Below are positions 26,565-35,338 of a stretch of 64,000 nucleotides of DNA, one piece after another (the stretch's first letter is position 1; each line of letters starts with the position of its first letter). The position numbers and the translations under genes are program-made. Source of the stretch: JAGQRJ01 sp041402045 (lineage in GTDB: Bacteria; Planctomycetota; J058); NCBI GenBank assembly GCA_041402045.1, contig JAWKSZ010000010.1:62001-126000 (forward strand), given 5' to 3'. The notes below the pieces were generated by a model that was not told the origin of the DNA, searched no databases, and was given only the letters and a program-made list of their open reading frames with translations.

Positions 26565-27917
26565 ATGACCTGCGCTTTGGTCGCCGACGACGCCGCCCTC
26601 TCCCGCGAGCTCCTGAGCGAGGTCGTGCAGCGGCAGGGCTGGGACGTGGTCGAGGCCGCCGACGGCGACGCCGCGCTCAAGGCGCTGCGCTCGCGCCGCC
26701 CCGACGTCGTGCTCTCGGACGTGCACATGCCCGGCCTGACCGGGGTCGAGCTCGCCCGCCGCGCCCGGGAGTTCGGCGGGCCTCCGGTGATCCTCGTGAC
26801 CGGCCAGGGCTCCATGGCCACCGCCGTCGAGGCCCTGCGCGCAGGCGCCCAGGACTACCTGCTCAAGCCCGTGAGCCCCGAGAAGCTGGAGCAGGCCCTC
26901 GACCGCGTGCGCGCCACCCGCGGGCTGACCGCCGCCGAGCCCGCCGAGAGCGAGCTCGTGGGCGACAGCGCGGCCCTGCGCGAGGTCGTGGAGCGCCTGC
27001 GGCTGGCCGCGCGCTCCAAGGCCACCGTGCTCCTCGCCGGGGAGTCGGGCACGGGCAAGGAGCGCCTCGCCGCCCTGGTCCACGCGCTCAGCCCGCGCCG
27101 GGAGCGGCCCTTCGTCAAGGTCAACTGCGCCGCGCTGGCGTCGGGGGTGCTCGAGAGCGAGCTCTTCGGCCACGAGCGCGGCTCGTTCACCGGCGCGCTG
27201 GAGCGGCGCCTCGGCCGCTTCGAGCGCGCCCACGGCGGGACCCTGCTCCTGGACGAGGTGAGCGAGGTCTCGACCGCGGTCCAGGCCAAGCTCCTGCGCG
27301 TGCTGGAGGAGGACGAGATCGAGCGCGTGGGCGGCGACCACACCCTCGAGGTCGACGTGCGCGTGGTCGCCACCACCAACCGGGACCTGCAGCACGAGGT
27401 CCAGGCAGGCAGCTTCCGCGGCGACCTCTACTACCGCCTGGCGGTGCTCCCGATCCGCGTGCCGCCGCTGCGCGAGCGCCTGGAGGACGTGCCCCTGCTC
27501 GTGGAGCACTTCCTCGAGCGCTACGGGCGCGAGGTCCCCAGCCGCGTGCGCGCGTTCTCCCCCGAGGCCATGCGCCTGCTCGAGGCCCACACCTGGCCGG
27601 GCAACGTGCGCGAGCTCGAGAACCTCGTGCGCCGCTGCGTGCTGCTCGACGGCGGGACCTACGTCGCCCCCGAGCTGGTGCGCGCCGAGCTCGGCCAGGC
27701 CGCCCCCAGCGCCGCCCCCGAGGCCAGCGCGCCCCTGAGCATGCGCAGCGTGGAGCGCGACGCGATCGTGGCCGCCCTGCGCGAGACCAGCGGCCGCCGT
27801 GAGCGCGCCGCGCAGCTCCTGGGGATCTCGGTGCGCACGCTCTACAACCGCCTCAAGCGCTACGAGCGCGCGGGCAACCCCGTCGACTTCAGCCAGTTCG
27901 AAGGGAGGAGCGCGTGA
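26565..27917 (+). CDS. Sigma-54 response regulator, FleR/FlrC-like
   Basis: A 450-residue NtrC-type regulator. Receiver domain with phospho-Asp52 (VVLSDVHMPGLTG) and Lys in YLLKPVSPEKL; AAA+ domain with GESGTGKE, the sigma-54 contact loop GSFTGA (Ser instead of the usual Ala at position 2), Walker B TLLLDEVSE and the R-finger region; C-terminal Fis-type helix-turn-helix (RRERAAQLLGISVRTLYNRLKRYE). Together with the upstream kinase it forms the two-component pair expected to control sigma-54-dependent flagellar genes. Its stop overlaps the flgB start by four bases, so the regulator is made from the operon it probably activates, giving a positive loop. Confidence 0.92.
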   Translation: MTCALVADDAALSRELLSEVVQRQGWDVVEAADGDAALKALRSRRPDVVLSDVHMPGLTGVELARRAREFGGPPVILVTGQGSMATAVEALRAGAQDYLLKPVSPEKLEQALDRVRATRGLTAAEPAESELVGDSAALREVVERLRLAARSKATVLLAGESGTGKERLAALVHALSPRRERPFVKVNCAALASGVLESELFGHERGSFTGALERRLGRFERAHGGTLLLDEVSEVSTAVQAKLLRVLEEDEIERVGGDHTLEVDVRVVATTNRDLQHEVQAGSFRGDLYYRLAVLPIRVPPLRERLEDVPLLVEHFLERYGREVPSRVRAFSPEAMRLLEAHTWPGNVRELENLVRRCVLLDGGTYVAPELVRAELGQAAPSAAPEASAPLSMRSVERDAIVAALRETSGRRERAAQLLGISVRTLYNRLKRYERAGNPVDFSQFEGRSA

Positions 27918-28270
27918 TCTCCGGCGAGCTGAACGACGTCGGCCGCCTGCTCGACGTGGCCGGGCTCCGGCACCGCACGATCGCGGCGAACCTGGCCAAC
28001 GCCAACACCCCGGGCTACCTCCGGCGCGAGGTGCGCTTCGAGGAGTCCTTCGCCAAGGCCCTCGAGCAAGGCACCAACCCGGGCGCGGTGCGCGCCGAGG
28101 TCGTGGTCGACAAGGACAGCCCGACCCGCCTCGACGGCAACAACGTGGAGAGCGAGCAGGAGCTCGTGGACCTCTCCAAGAACGCGCTCATGTATCAGAC
28201 CCTGACCAAGGCCGCCGCCTCCAAGGCCGGCCTGCTGCGGGCCGCGATCATGGGCCGGGGTGGCGTCTAA
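27914..28270 (+). CDS. flgB: Flagellar proximal rod protein FlgB
   Basis: A 118-residue protein of normal FlgB length, starting at GTG 27914. The N-terminal signature RHRTIAANLANANTPGYLRREVRFEESF corresponds to the conserved rod/hook motif ANLANxxTPGY. The C-terminus (YQTLTKAAASKAGLLRAAI) matches FlgB rod proteins. It forms part of the rod adjoining the MS ring and FliE. It is first of the structural genes and overlaps flgC by one base (TAATG). Confidence 0.93.
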   Translation: MISGELNDVGRLLDVAGLRHRTIAANLANANTPGYLRREVRFEESFAKALEQGTNPGAVRAEVVVDKDSPTRLDGNNVESEQELVDLSKNALMYQTLTKAAASKAGLLRAAIMGRGGV

Positions 28271-28707
28271 TGAGCGCCGGCTCGATCTTCCCGGGCATGG
28301 GCGTCAGCGCCTCGGGCCTCCGCGCCGAGCGCTACCGCCTCGAGGTGATCGCCCAGAACATCGCCAACGCCCACACCACCAAGGGCCCGAACGGCCAGCC
28401 CTACCGCCGCCAGGTCGTCCAGTTCGAGGCCGCCCTCGAGGGCGCGCTGGCGGAGCGCGACGGCGCCGCGCCCGAGGGCGTCAAGGTCGCCGGCGTGGTG
28501 GGCGACCCCACGCCCTTCTCCGAGGTGTTCCAGCCCGGGCACCCGGACGCCAACGCGTCGGGCTACGTGCTCATGCCCAACGTGAACCTGCCCTTCGAAA
28601 TGGTCGACATGGCCACCTCGACCCGGAGCTACGAGGCCAACCTCGCCGCGCTGCGCGCCTTCCGCCAAATGGGTGAGTCGGCGCTGGGGATCGGCGGGCC
28701 CTCGTGA
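28270..28707 (+). CDS. flgC: Flagellar rod protein FlgC
   Basis: A 145-residue rod protein. The N-terminus MGVSASGLRAERYRLEVIAQNIANAHTTKGPNGQPYRRQ is the standard FlgC start, and the end NLPFEMVDMATSTRSYEANLAALRAFRQM is the conserved C-terminal rod helix. ATG 28270 shares a base with the flgB stop. The gene overlaps fliE by four bases. Confidence 0.95.
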   Translation: MSAGSIFPGMGVSASGLRAERYRLEVIAQNIANAHTTKGPNGQPYRRQVVQFEAALEGALAERDGAAPEGVKVAGVVGDPTPFSEVFQPGHPDANASGYVLMPNVNLPFEMVDMATSTRSYEANLAALRAFRQMGESALGIGGPS

Positions 28708-29015
28708 TCGACCCCGTCGCGTTCCAGGGCGCGCTGCGCGCCGCAGGGATCCAAGCCGGCCCCGCCGCCGGCGCCGCGGCGAAGCCTGCCGCGGGCGAGA
28801 GCTTCATGGACAAGCTCGGCGACGCGCTGGGCGAGGTCAACGACGCGCAGACCCGCGCCGACCAGGCGGTCCAGGACCTCGCCGCGGGCAAGGTCGAGGA
28901 CGTGCACGACGTCATGCTGGCCATGACCGAGGCCGACCTCTCGTTCCGCCTGATGCTCGAGGTCCGCAACAAGCTGGTGGAGGCCTATCAAGAGGTCTCC
29001 CGGATGCAGGTCTAG
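28704..29015 (+). CDS. fliE: Flagellar hook-basal body protein FliE
   Basis: A 103-residue protein starting at GTG 28704. The conserved C-terminal segment AAGKVEDVHDVMLAMTEADLSFRLMLEVRNKLVEAYQEVSRMQV is diagnostic of FliE, the adaptor between the MS ring (FliF) and the rod (FlgB). Length is normal. It is followed three bases later by fliF. Confidence 0.95.
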   Translation: MIDPVAFQGALRAAGIQAGPAAGAAAKPAAGESFMDKLGDALGEVNDAQTRADQAVQDLAAGKVEDVHDVMLAMTEADLSFRLMLEVRNKLVEAYQEVSRMQV

Positions 29016-29018
29016 CCC

Positions 29019-30548
29019 ATGGACGCGCTGCGCAAGAGCCTGGCTCAACTCAAGGAGCAGCTCGCCGCCCTCGGCCCGCGGGGCAAGGTGCTGGCGGGCG
29101 CCCTGGCCCTCGCGATCGTGGGCGGGGTGCTGGCGCTGGTCGCCTACTCCCGCGCCGTGGACTACGCGACCCTCTACGCCGGACTGGAGGAGGAGGAGGC
29201 CGCGCAGGTCGTGGACAAGCTGCGCGCCCAACAGATCCCCTACCAGCTCTCGCCGGACGGCCGCAGCGTCAAGGTCCCCTGGAACAAGGTCCCCGAGCTG
29301 CGCCTCGAGCTCGCCGCCGACGGCGTGGTCCATGGCGGGGCGGAGGGCCTGGAGCTGTTCGAGCGGGGGAGCTTCGGCCAGAGCGAGCTCGCCGAGCAGG
29401 TCACCTACACCCGCGCGCTGCAGGGTGAGCTGGCGCGCACGATCAGCGCGCTCGAGCCGGTGCAGCAGGCGCTGGTGCACATTGGCCGCCCCAAGCAGAG
29501 CGTGTTCGTGCGCACCGACCAGGCCGCCACGGCCTCGGTCGTGATCAAGCTCAAGGCTGGGCGCAGCCTCTCGGGCAAGCAGATCTCCGGCGTGCGCCAG
29601 CTCGTCGCCGCCAGCGTGCCGAACCTGGCCCCGGAGAACGTCTCGGTCCTCGACGCCACCGGCGCCGCGCTGGCGGGCCCCGGGATCGCGAGCGCCGAGG
29701 CCGCCGAGGCCGCGACCGCCCTCGGCCGCGAGCGCGCCCTCGAGGAGCACCTGACCCGCAAGGCCCAGTCGCTGCTCGACACCGCCTTCGGCCCCGAGCG
29801 GGCTCTGGTGCGGGTCAACGCGACCCTGGACCTGGACCAGGTCGAGGAGCGCCGGGAGTCGGTCGACAAGGAGGGCACCCCCACCACCCAGACCTTCACC
29901 ACCCGCACCGTCGAGGGCAAGGACGGGGTCGGAGGCGCCGTCGGTGTCTCCGGGAACACCCCCGCGGGCCCCAGCGGCGGCGTGGGCGGGAACCGCGAGT
30001 CGGAGGAGGTCGAGACCACGGAGTACGCCGTGGGCCGCAGCACCCGCGTCACCCGGCGCCAGGTCGGCGCGGTGCAGCGCCTGACCGTGGGCCTGCTCCT
30101 CGACGAGTCGCTCCAGGAGAGCGCGGAGCAGATCGAGAAGATCGTGAAGGAGTCCGTGGGCTTCCACCCCGAGCGCGGCGACACCTTCGAGCGCTCGAGC
30201 GTGCCCTTCCAGGGCGGGTTCGTGGGGGCCGCCGACGACGCCGCGGGGCTGGCCCCGGGGGAGCTCAGCACCCTGATCCAGCACGGCACGCTGTTCGCGG
30301 CGGTGCTGATCGCGGGTCTGGTGGCCTTCCTCGCGCTCAAGCGCGGCAAGGGCGGCGCCGCCGCCCCGCAGAGCCCGGCGGCTCGCGCGGCCTCGGCCGC
30401 CGCCGACGTGGCCGCGAACCTGAGCCCCGAGGACCGCCGGCGCCTGGTGCGCGAGGAGGCCGCGCGGCAAGTCGAGTCGGACCCGGCGCTGGCCGGCGCG
30501 GTCCTGGAGCGCTGGCTGGCGTCCATGGACGGAAAGGAGACTGCGTGA
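29019..30548 (+). CDS. fliF: Flagellar MS-ring protein FliF
   Basis: A 509-residue inner-membrane ring protein. The first membrane segment (about 24-43, VLAGALALAIVGGVLALVAYSR) is followed by the YscJ/FliF domain (DYATLYAGLEEEEAAQVVDKL... GSFGQSELAEQVTYTRALQGELARTI), a variable middle with a Gly-rich loop, and the second membrane segment (about 425-445, LFAAVLIAGLVAFLALK). The cytoplasmic tail that binds FliG is present but short (ends SMDGKETA). It overlaps fliG by four bases. Confidence 0.95.
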   Translation: MDALRKSLAQLKEQLAALGPRGKVLAGALALAIVGGVLALVAYSRAVDYATLYAGLEEEEAAQVVDKLRAQQIPYQLSPDGRSVKVPWNKVPELRLELAADGVVHGGAEGLELFERGSFGQSELAEQVTYTRALQGELARTISALEPVQQALVHIGRPKQSVFVRTDQAATASVVIKLKAGRSLSGKQISGVRQLVAASVPNLAPENVSVLDATGAALAGPGIASAEAAEAATALGRERALEEHLTRKAQSLLDTAFGPERALVRVNATLDLDQVEERRESVDKEGTPTTQTFTTRTVEGKDGVGGAVGVSGNTPAGPSGGVGGNRESEEVETTEYAVGRSTRVTRRQVGAVQRLTVGLLLDESLQESAEQIEKIVKESVGFHPERGDTFERSSVPFQGGFVGAADDAAGLAPGELSTLIQHGTLFAAVLIAGLVAFLALKRGKGGAAAPQSPAARAASAAADVAANLSPEDRRRLVREEAARQVESDPALAGAVLERWLASMDGKETA

Positions 30549-31591
30549 GCGACACGGAGCTGAGCGGCCGCCGCAAGGCCGCGGTGCTGGTCCTGGCCCT
30601 GGGACCCGAGGTGGCGGCCAAGGCGCTGAGCTGCATGCAGCCCGACGCGGTCACCGACCTCGCCCGGGCGGTGGCGGAGCTCGAGCGGGCGCCGATCGCC
30701 CCCGAGGTCGTGGACACCGTCCTCGCCGAGTTCCACGATATGGCGCGCCGCGCGAGCGCCGGGGTCTCGGCCAACGCCGGCTCGCTGCGCCGCCTGCTCG
30801 AGTGCTCGGTGGGCCCCGACCAGCGCGACGAGCTGCTGGACACCCTCGAGCGCGAGCGGCGCTACCAGAGCCCGTTCGCCGAGTTCTGCGACCTCGACGC
30901 CGAGACCCTGAGCGAGGTCCTCGAGGGGGAGCTGACCCAGGTCCAAGCCCTGGTGCTCGCCAACGTGCCCCCCGAGCTCGCGACCCAGGTGCTCTCGGGC
31001 CGGAGCCAGGAGGAGCAGGTCGACCTGCTCAGCCGCATGGCGCGGCTGGAGGACGTACCCCCCGAGCTGAGCCTCGAGGTCGGGGCGGCCCTCGGCGCCG
31101 CGGTCCGCGGCCGCGGCCCGCGCCCGCCGCGCCCGAGCGGCGAGGCCGGCGCCGACAACGGACGCACCCGCGCCGTGGCCTCGATCCTGCTCTCCCTCGA
31201 CGGGCAGAACGAGGAGGAGCCCGGGGCCCTGCTCGAGAAGCTCAAGGAGCGGGACCCCGAGACCGCGGCGGCCCTCGAGGAGCAGTCCTTCGTGTTCGAG
31301 GACCTGACCCTGCTCGACGCCAAGGCCCTGCAGCAAGTGCTGAGCCAGGTCGAGGGCCGGATCCTGGCCATGGCCCTCAAGGGTGCCGACGAAGCCGTGG
31401 CCCAGGCGTTGCTAGGAAACCTCTCGAAGCGCGCCCGCGAGGGCGTGCTCGAGGAGAAGGAGCTCCTGGGTCCCCAGCCGCTGAGCGCGGTGCAGGAGGC
31501 CCAGCAGTCCATGGTCGCGGTGATCCGGGACCTGGTGCAGTCCGGCCAGGTCAAGATCCGCCGGGGCAAGGAGGCGCAACTTGTCAGCTGA
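30545..31591 (+). CDS. fliG: Flagellar motor switch protein FliG
   Basis: A 348-residue switch protein starting at GTG 30545. It has the N-terminal FliF-binding domain (RRKAAVLVLALGPEVAAKALSCM), a middle domain with NVPPELATQVLSGRSQEEQVDLLSRMA (equivalent of the usual PEQAA..L segment) and the C-terminal torque domain (FVFEDLTLLDAKALQQVLSQVEGRILAMALKGADEAVAQALLGNLSKRAREGVLEEKELLGP). The final part matches canonical FliG well, with the charged helix intact. A linker near 180-205 (GRGPRPPRPSGEAGAD) is longer than usual. The end overlaps fliH. Confidence 0.95.
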   Translation: MSDTELSGRRKAAVLVLALGPEVAAKALSCMQPDAVTDLARAVAELERAPIAPEVVDTVLAEFHDMARRASAGVSANAGSLRRLLECSVGPDQRDELLDTLERERRYQSPFAEFCDLDAETLSEVLEGELTQVQALVLANVPPELATQVLSGRSQEEQVDLLSRMARLEDVPPELSLEVGAALGAAVRGRGPRPPRPSGEAGADNGRTRAVASILLSLDGQNEEEPGALLEKLKERDPETAAALEEQSFVFEDLTLLDAKALQQVLSQVEGRILAMALKGADEAVAQALLGNLSKRAREGVLEEKELLGPQPLSAVQEAQQSMVAVIRDLVQSGQVKIRRGKEAQLVS

Positions 31592-32240
31592 GCGAAACTC
31601 TCTGCGTCCCGTGTCGCGGGTGCTCAAGGCGCGCAGCCTGGCGCCGAGCGCTGGCGCCGCCCAGCCGTCCAGCGACGCGGTCTCCCGCGCCGAGGTCGAG
31701 CGCCTGCTCGCCGAGGCCCGCGCCAGCGCGCGGGAGGAGGGGCGGCGCCAGGGCCTGGAGGCCGGGCGTCAGGAGGGCCTGCAGCAGGGCCTGGAGCAAG
31801 GCCGCGCCCTGGGCGCCGAGGAGAGCCTGCAGCAGCTCGGGGGCCTCGTCGGCCGCCTGCGCGAGTCGCTCTCGACCCTCGAGCGCCGGACGCTGGACGA
31901 GCTGCGCGACGTCGAGCAGCGCGTGGTCGAGCTGGCCCTCGCCGTCGCCGAGCGGATCCTGGCCTGCGAGGTCGAGGAGGGTCGCTACGACCTGCGTCAG
32001 ACCTTGAGCCGCGCCCTGGAGCTCGCCCGCGACAAGTCGGAGGCCGTGGTCTACGTGCACCCCTCCGACCTCGAGCGCCTGCCCCCGGCGGAGCGCGAGG
32101 GCTGGACCTGCATGGCCGACACGAACCTCGACCCGGGCGACCTCGTGGTCGAGACCCCGACCGGGCGCGTGATCTCGACCCTCGCCGATCAGCTCGAGGC
32201 GGTGCGCAAGGCGATCCGCTCGGGGGAGGCCTACGCGTGA
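31581..32240 (+). CDS. fliH: Flagellar assembly protein FliH
   Basis: A 219-residue export-apparatus stator protein that inhibits FliI. The start is TTG 31581, supported by a perfect AAGGAGG six bases upstream that lies within the end of fliG. The N-terminus is followed by the Gln/Gly/Glu-rich helix typical of FliH (about 45-80: GRRQGLEAGRQEGLQQGLEQG), which contains GxxxG repeats, and a C-terminal FliI-binding domain (VELALAVAERILACEVE... VVYVHPSDLERL). The gene overlaps fliG by 11 bases and fliI by four. Confidence 0.92.
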   Translation: MSAERNSLRPVSRVLKARSLAPSAGAAQPSSDAVSRAEVERLLAEARASAREEGRRQGLEAGRQEGLQQGLEQGRALGAEESLQQLGGLVGRLRESLSTLERRTLDELRDVEQRVVELALAVAERILACEVEEGRYDLRQTLSRALELARDKSEAVVYVHPSDLERLPPAEREGWTCMADTNLDPGDLVVETPTGRVISTLADQLEAVRKAIRSGEAYA

Positions 32241-33565
32241 CGATCCTCGACGGGCTCCCCGACATTCGCCGCTGGCTCGAGCGCAGCCAGCTCGTGCGCC
32301 TCGAGGGCCGCGTGGCCAAGGTCGCGGGGCTGGTGGTCGAGGTCACCGGGCTCCCGGTCCCGGTGGGTACGCTCTGCAACGTGCGCTCGGGCGGCAAGAA
32401 CTACCCCGCCGAGGTGATCGGCTTCAGCGAGGGCCGCGCGCGGCTCATGGCCCTGCACGAGATCGAGGGCCTGGCCCCCGGCGACCCCGTCGCCCCGCAG
32501 TCCGGCGCGGTCACCGCGCCCGTGGGCTACGAGGTCCTGGGCCGCGTGCTCAACGGCTACGGCGAGCCCATGGACGGCAAGGGCCCGCTGATCCCCAGCG
32601 CCCGCGTGCCCGTGCTGCGCGCGCCCCCGACCCCCATGGAGCGCCAGCTGATCCAGCACCCGCTGACCACCGGCGTGCGGGCCCTGGACGGGCTCACGAC
32701 CTTCGGCTGCGGGCAGCGCGTGGGGATCTTCGCCGGGAGCGGCGTGGGCAAGTCCATGCTCCTGGGCGAGATCGTGCGCAACTCCGACGCCGAGGTCGCG
32801 GTGATCGGCCTGATCGGCGAGCGCGGGCGCGAGGTGCGCGAGTTCCTCGAGCACACCCTCGGCCCCGAGGGCCTGGCCAAGTCGGTGATCGTGGCCGCGA
32901 CCTCGGACACCCCGCCGCTGCAGCGCCTGCGCGGCGCCTACGTCGCCACCGCGATCGCCGAGTGGTATCGCGACCAGGGCAAGAACGTGCTCCTGGTCAT
33001 GGACTCGGTGACCCGCTTCGCCTTCGCCGTGCGCGAGATCGGCCTGGCCGCCGGCGAGCCGCCGACGACCCGCGGCTACCCGCCCTCGCTCTACACCCAG
33101 CTCCCCAAGCTGGTGGAGCGCATGGGCACCGGCGCCCAGGGGAGCATCACCGCGCTGTTGACCGTGCTGGTGGAGGGCGACGACCTCCAGGACCCGGTGG
33201 CCGACGTGGTGCGCGGCCTGCTCGACGGGCACGTGGTCCTCTCGCGGCGCATGGCCGACCGCGCGCACTACCCGGCGATCGACGTGCTCGCGAGCGTGAG
33301 CCGCGTGTTCAACCAGGTCACGACCCCCGAGCACCGCGCCGCGGCCCAGCGCTTGCGTGAGCAGCTCTCCGTGTACGAGACCTCCCGTGACCTGATCGAG
33401 GTCGGCGCTTATCGCGCCGGGACCAACCCGGTCCTCGACCTGGCGATCAAGAACCGCCCCGCCGTGCTGCGCTTCCTCCAGCAGCAGAGCGGGGAGACCA
33501 CCCCGCTCGCCCAGAGCATCGACAGCCTGACCGCGCTCGCCGCGGCAGCAGGAGCCCCCGCGTGA
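32237..33565 (+). CDS. fliI: Flagellum-specific ATPase FliI
   Basis: A 442-residue type III export ATPase. It has the N-terminal beta barrel (VRLEGRVAKVAGLVVEVTGLPVPVG), Walker A GSGVGKS near 172-178, the catalytic Glu segment LIGERGREVREF, Walker B VLLVMDSVTRFA and the typical YPPSLYTQLPKLVERMG and GHVVLSRRMADRAHYPAIDVLASVSR segments. All catalytic residues are present. It overlaps fliJ by four bases. Confidence 0.96.
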   Translation: MTILDGLPDIRRWLERSQLVRLEGRVAKVAGLVVEVTGLPVPVGTLCNVRSGGKNYPAEVIGFSEGRARLMALHEIEGLAPGDPVAPQSGAVTAPVGYEVLGRVLNGYGEPMDGKGPLIPSARVPVLRAPPTPMERQLIQHPLTTGVRALDGLTTFGCGQRVGIFAGSGVGKSMLLGEIVRNSDAEVAVIGLIGERGREVREFLEHTLGPEGLAKSVIVAATSDTPPLQRLRGAYVATAIAEWYRDQGKNVLLVMDSVTRFAFAVREIGLAAGEPPTTRGYPPSLYTQLPKLVERMGTGAQGSITALLTVLVEGDDLQDPVADVVRGLLDGHVVLSRRMADRAHYPAIDVLASVSRVFNQVTTPEHRAAAQRLREQLSVYETSRDLIEVGAYRAGTNPVLDLAIKNRPAVLRFLQQQSGETTPLAQSIDSLTALAAAAGAPA

Positions 33566-34014
33566 CCCGCAAGCGATCCGAGCGCCTCGAGGTCCTGACC
33601 CGCCTGCGGGTGAGCGAAGAGGCCGAGCGTCAGAGCCACCTGGTCGCGGTCAAGACCGAGCAGGCGCAGCACGAGGACCAGCTCCTCGCCGCCCGCGACG
33701 CGCTGCGCGCGGCGGAGGACCGTCTGGCCCTGGTCCTGGGCCAGCCCGCCCTGGACCTGCACCGCCTGCAGCGCGCGCGGGCCGACCTCGAGGCCCTGCA
33801 CCAGCGCGAGCGCGACCTGCGGCTCAAGCTGCGCGACGTCTCGCGCCGGGTCAGCGTGCGCCAGCGTGAGCTGGAGCACGCCCGGGTCGCGCGCCGCGCG
33901 GCCGAGGAGCTCTGCGGCCGCGCCAGCAGCGAGGAGCGGATCCTCGAAGGCCGCGGCGAGGCCCGCGCCAGCGACGAGGCCGCGGTCATGCGCTGGGAAG
34001 GCGGTGGCGCATGA
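33562..34014 (+). CDS. fliJ: Flagellar export protein FliJ-like
   Basis: A 150-residue, almost entirely helical and charged protein starting at GTG 33562. It is poorly conserved in sequence but has the size, coiled-coil profile (RLRVSEEAERQSHLVAVKTEQAQHEDQLLAARDALRAAEDRL) and operon position (right after fliI) of FliJ, which stimulates the FliI ring and couples it to the export gate. Identification is therefore mostly by context. It overlaps the following gene by four bases. Confidence 0.8.
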   Translation: MTRKRSERLEVLTRLRVSEEAERQSHLVAVKTEQAQHEDQLLAARDALRAAEDRLALVLGQPALDLHRLQRARADLEALHQRERDLRLKLRDVSRRVSVRQRELEHARVARRAAEELCGRASSEERILEGRGEARASDEAAVMRWEGGGA

Positions 34015-34835
34015 AGAAGCTCCTGGGGCTCGCGCTCCCGCTCCTGGCCTTCGTCGGCGCCAGCGCCGGTACCCTGGCCGCCACGGGTCGCTTGAACGCC
34101 GAGTCGCTCTCTCACGCCCCGCTGATCGGCGGGCTGCTCGGCGGCGGCCACGGCGAGGAGGGTGAACACGGCGCCGAAGACGCCCACGGCGAGGCCGCCG
34201 GCCACGGTGAGGAGGCCGCTCACGGCGAGTCCAAGGGCCACGGCGACGAGGGCGGCCACGGCGACGAGGGCGCCCACGGCGACGAGGGCGGCCACGGCGA
34301 CGAGGGCGGCCACGCCGCCGCGGACGCCGACGGCGAGGCGCTGCGCGCCGCCTTCGAGCTGCCCCAGCCCTTCGAGGCCGAGGAGCTCGAGCGGCTGAGC
34401 CTCGAGCTGGCCCACGCCCGCGACGACTTCCGCCAGAAGTCCCGCGCGATCGAGGCCGAGCGCGCCGCTCTCGCGCGGCTGGGCGAGGACCTCGAGGCGC
34501 AGCGCGCCCAGCTCGAGCGGATCATGAGCGAGCTGGCCGCGGAGCGCTCCGCCCTCGACGCGGAGAAGATCGACCGCGAGTCGCAGTTCGTGCGCCTCAC
34601 GACCGACGAGACCGCGGCCCTCGACCCCGTGGCCAAGACCTACGAGTCCATGCAGGCCCAGGCGGCGGCTGAGCGCCTGGCCGAGCTCGAGGTCGACCAG
34701 GCCGCGAAGATCCTCGCGCTCATGAAGTCCCGCAAGGCGGCGAAGGTGCTCGAGGCCTTCCCCGCCACGCGCGCCGCCGAGCTCTCCCAGCGCCTGGCTG
34801 GCCTGCGCCGCGACCAGGAGGAGGAGGCCCAGTGA
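34011..34835 (+). CDS. MotE-like protein with His/Gly/Glu repeat
   Basis: A 274-residue protein. It starts with a membrane or signal segment (MKKLLGLALPLLAFVGASAGTLAATG), continues with about 60 residues of Gly-His-Gly-(Asp/Glu)-Glu repeats (roughly 46-105, units such as GHGDEG), then a coiled coil (about 120-190), and ends in a segment resembling the MgtE N-terminal helical domain found in MotE (ETAALDPVAKTYESMQAQAAAERLAELEVDQAAKILALMKSRKAAKVLEAFPATRAAELSQRLAGL). MotE-type chaperones stabilise stator proteins and are often encoded between fliJ and later fli genes, as here. The His/acidic repeat is not part of that family and may bind metal. Confidence 0.8.
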   Translation: MKKLLGLALPLLAFVGASAGTLAATGRLNAESLSHAPLIGGLLGGGHGEEGEHGAEDAHGEAAGHGEEAAHGESKGHGDEGGHGDEGAHGDEGGHGDEGGHAAADADGEALRAAFELPQPFEAEELERLSLELAHARDDFRQKSRAIEAERAALARLGEDLEAQRAQLERIMSELAAERSALDAEKIDRESQFVRLTTDETAALDPVAKTYESMQAQAAAERLAELEVDQAAKILALMKSRKAAKVLEAFPATRAAELSQRLAGLRRDQEEEAQ

Positions 34836-35338
34836 GCCAAGCCGTGGAAGACGCCCCCGCCGACGCCGCCGCGACCCAGGCGGCCGGGAAGGGCAAGCCC
34901 CTGATCCTGCTGGCGGTGGCCCTGGCCGCCGGGGTGGGCTTCGCGCTGTTCGCGGTGCCGGCGCCCAAGCAGGAGCCGGAGAAGCCGGAGCACGAGGCCG
35001 CGGTCGAGCACGAGGCCCAGACCGCGCAGCACGACCTCCCCGAGCTGATCGTGAACCTGGCCGACAGCCAGGGCCAGCGCTACCTCAAGGTGCGGGTCGC
35101 GATCGTGATCCGCGGCGCGCACCTGGAGCAGGCAAAGCAGCAGCTCCAGGACGGGCAAGCCGTGCTGCGCGACCTCTTGATCCGCCTGCTCTCGAGCAAG
35201 CAGATCGAGGACGTGGAGACCGTCGAGGCCAAGGAGTCGATCAAGCTCGAGATCCTGAACCTGATCAACCAGACCCTGTTCCCTGAGGCCGAGGCCACCG
35301 CGGAGCAGCTCTACTTCATGGAGTTCTTGATCCAGTGA
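34832..35338 (+). CDS. fliL: Flagellar basal body protein FliL
   Basis: A 168-residue single-pass protein starting at GTG 34832. Membrane segment at about 22-42 (PLILLAVALAAGVGFALFAV), a charged periplasmic linker, then the stomatin-like FliL domain (LPELIVNLADSQGQRYLKVRVAIVI... VLRDLLIRLLSSKQIEDVETVEAKESIKLEILNLINQTL, ending YFMEFLIQ). It interacts with stators. It overlaps both neighbours by four bases. Confidence 0.93.
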   Translation: MSQAVEDAPADAAATQAAGKGKPLILLAVALAAGVGFALFAVPAPKQEPEKPEHEAAVEHEAQTAQHDLPELIVNLADSQGQRYLKVRVAIVIRGAHLEQAKQQLQDGQAVLRDLLIRLLSSKQIEDVETVEAKESIKLEILNLINQTLFPEAEATAEQLYFMEFLIQ

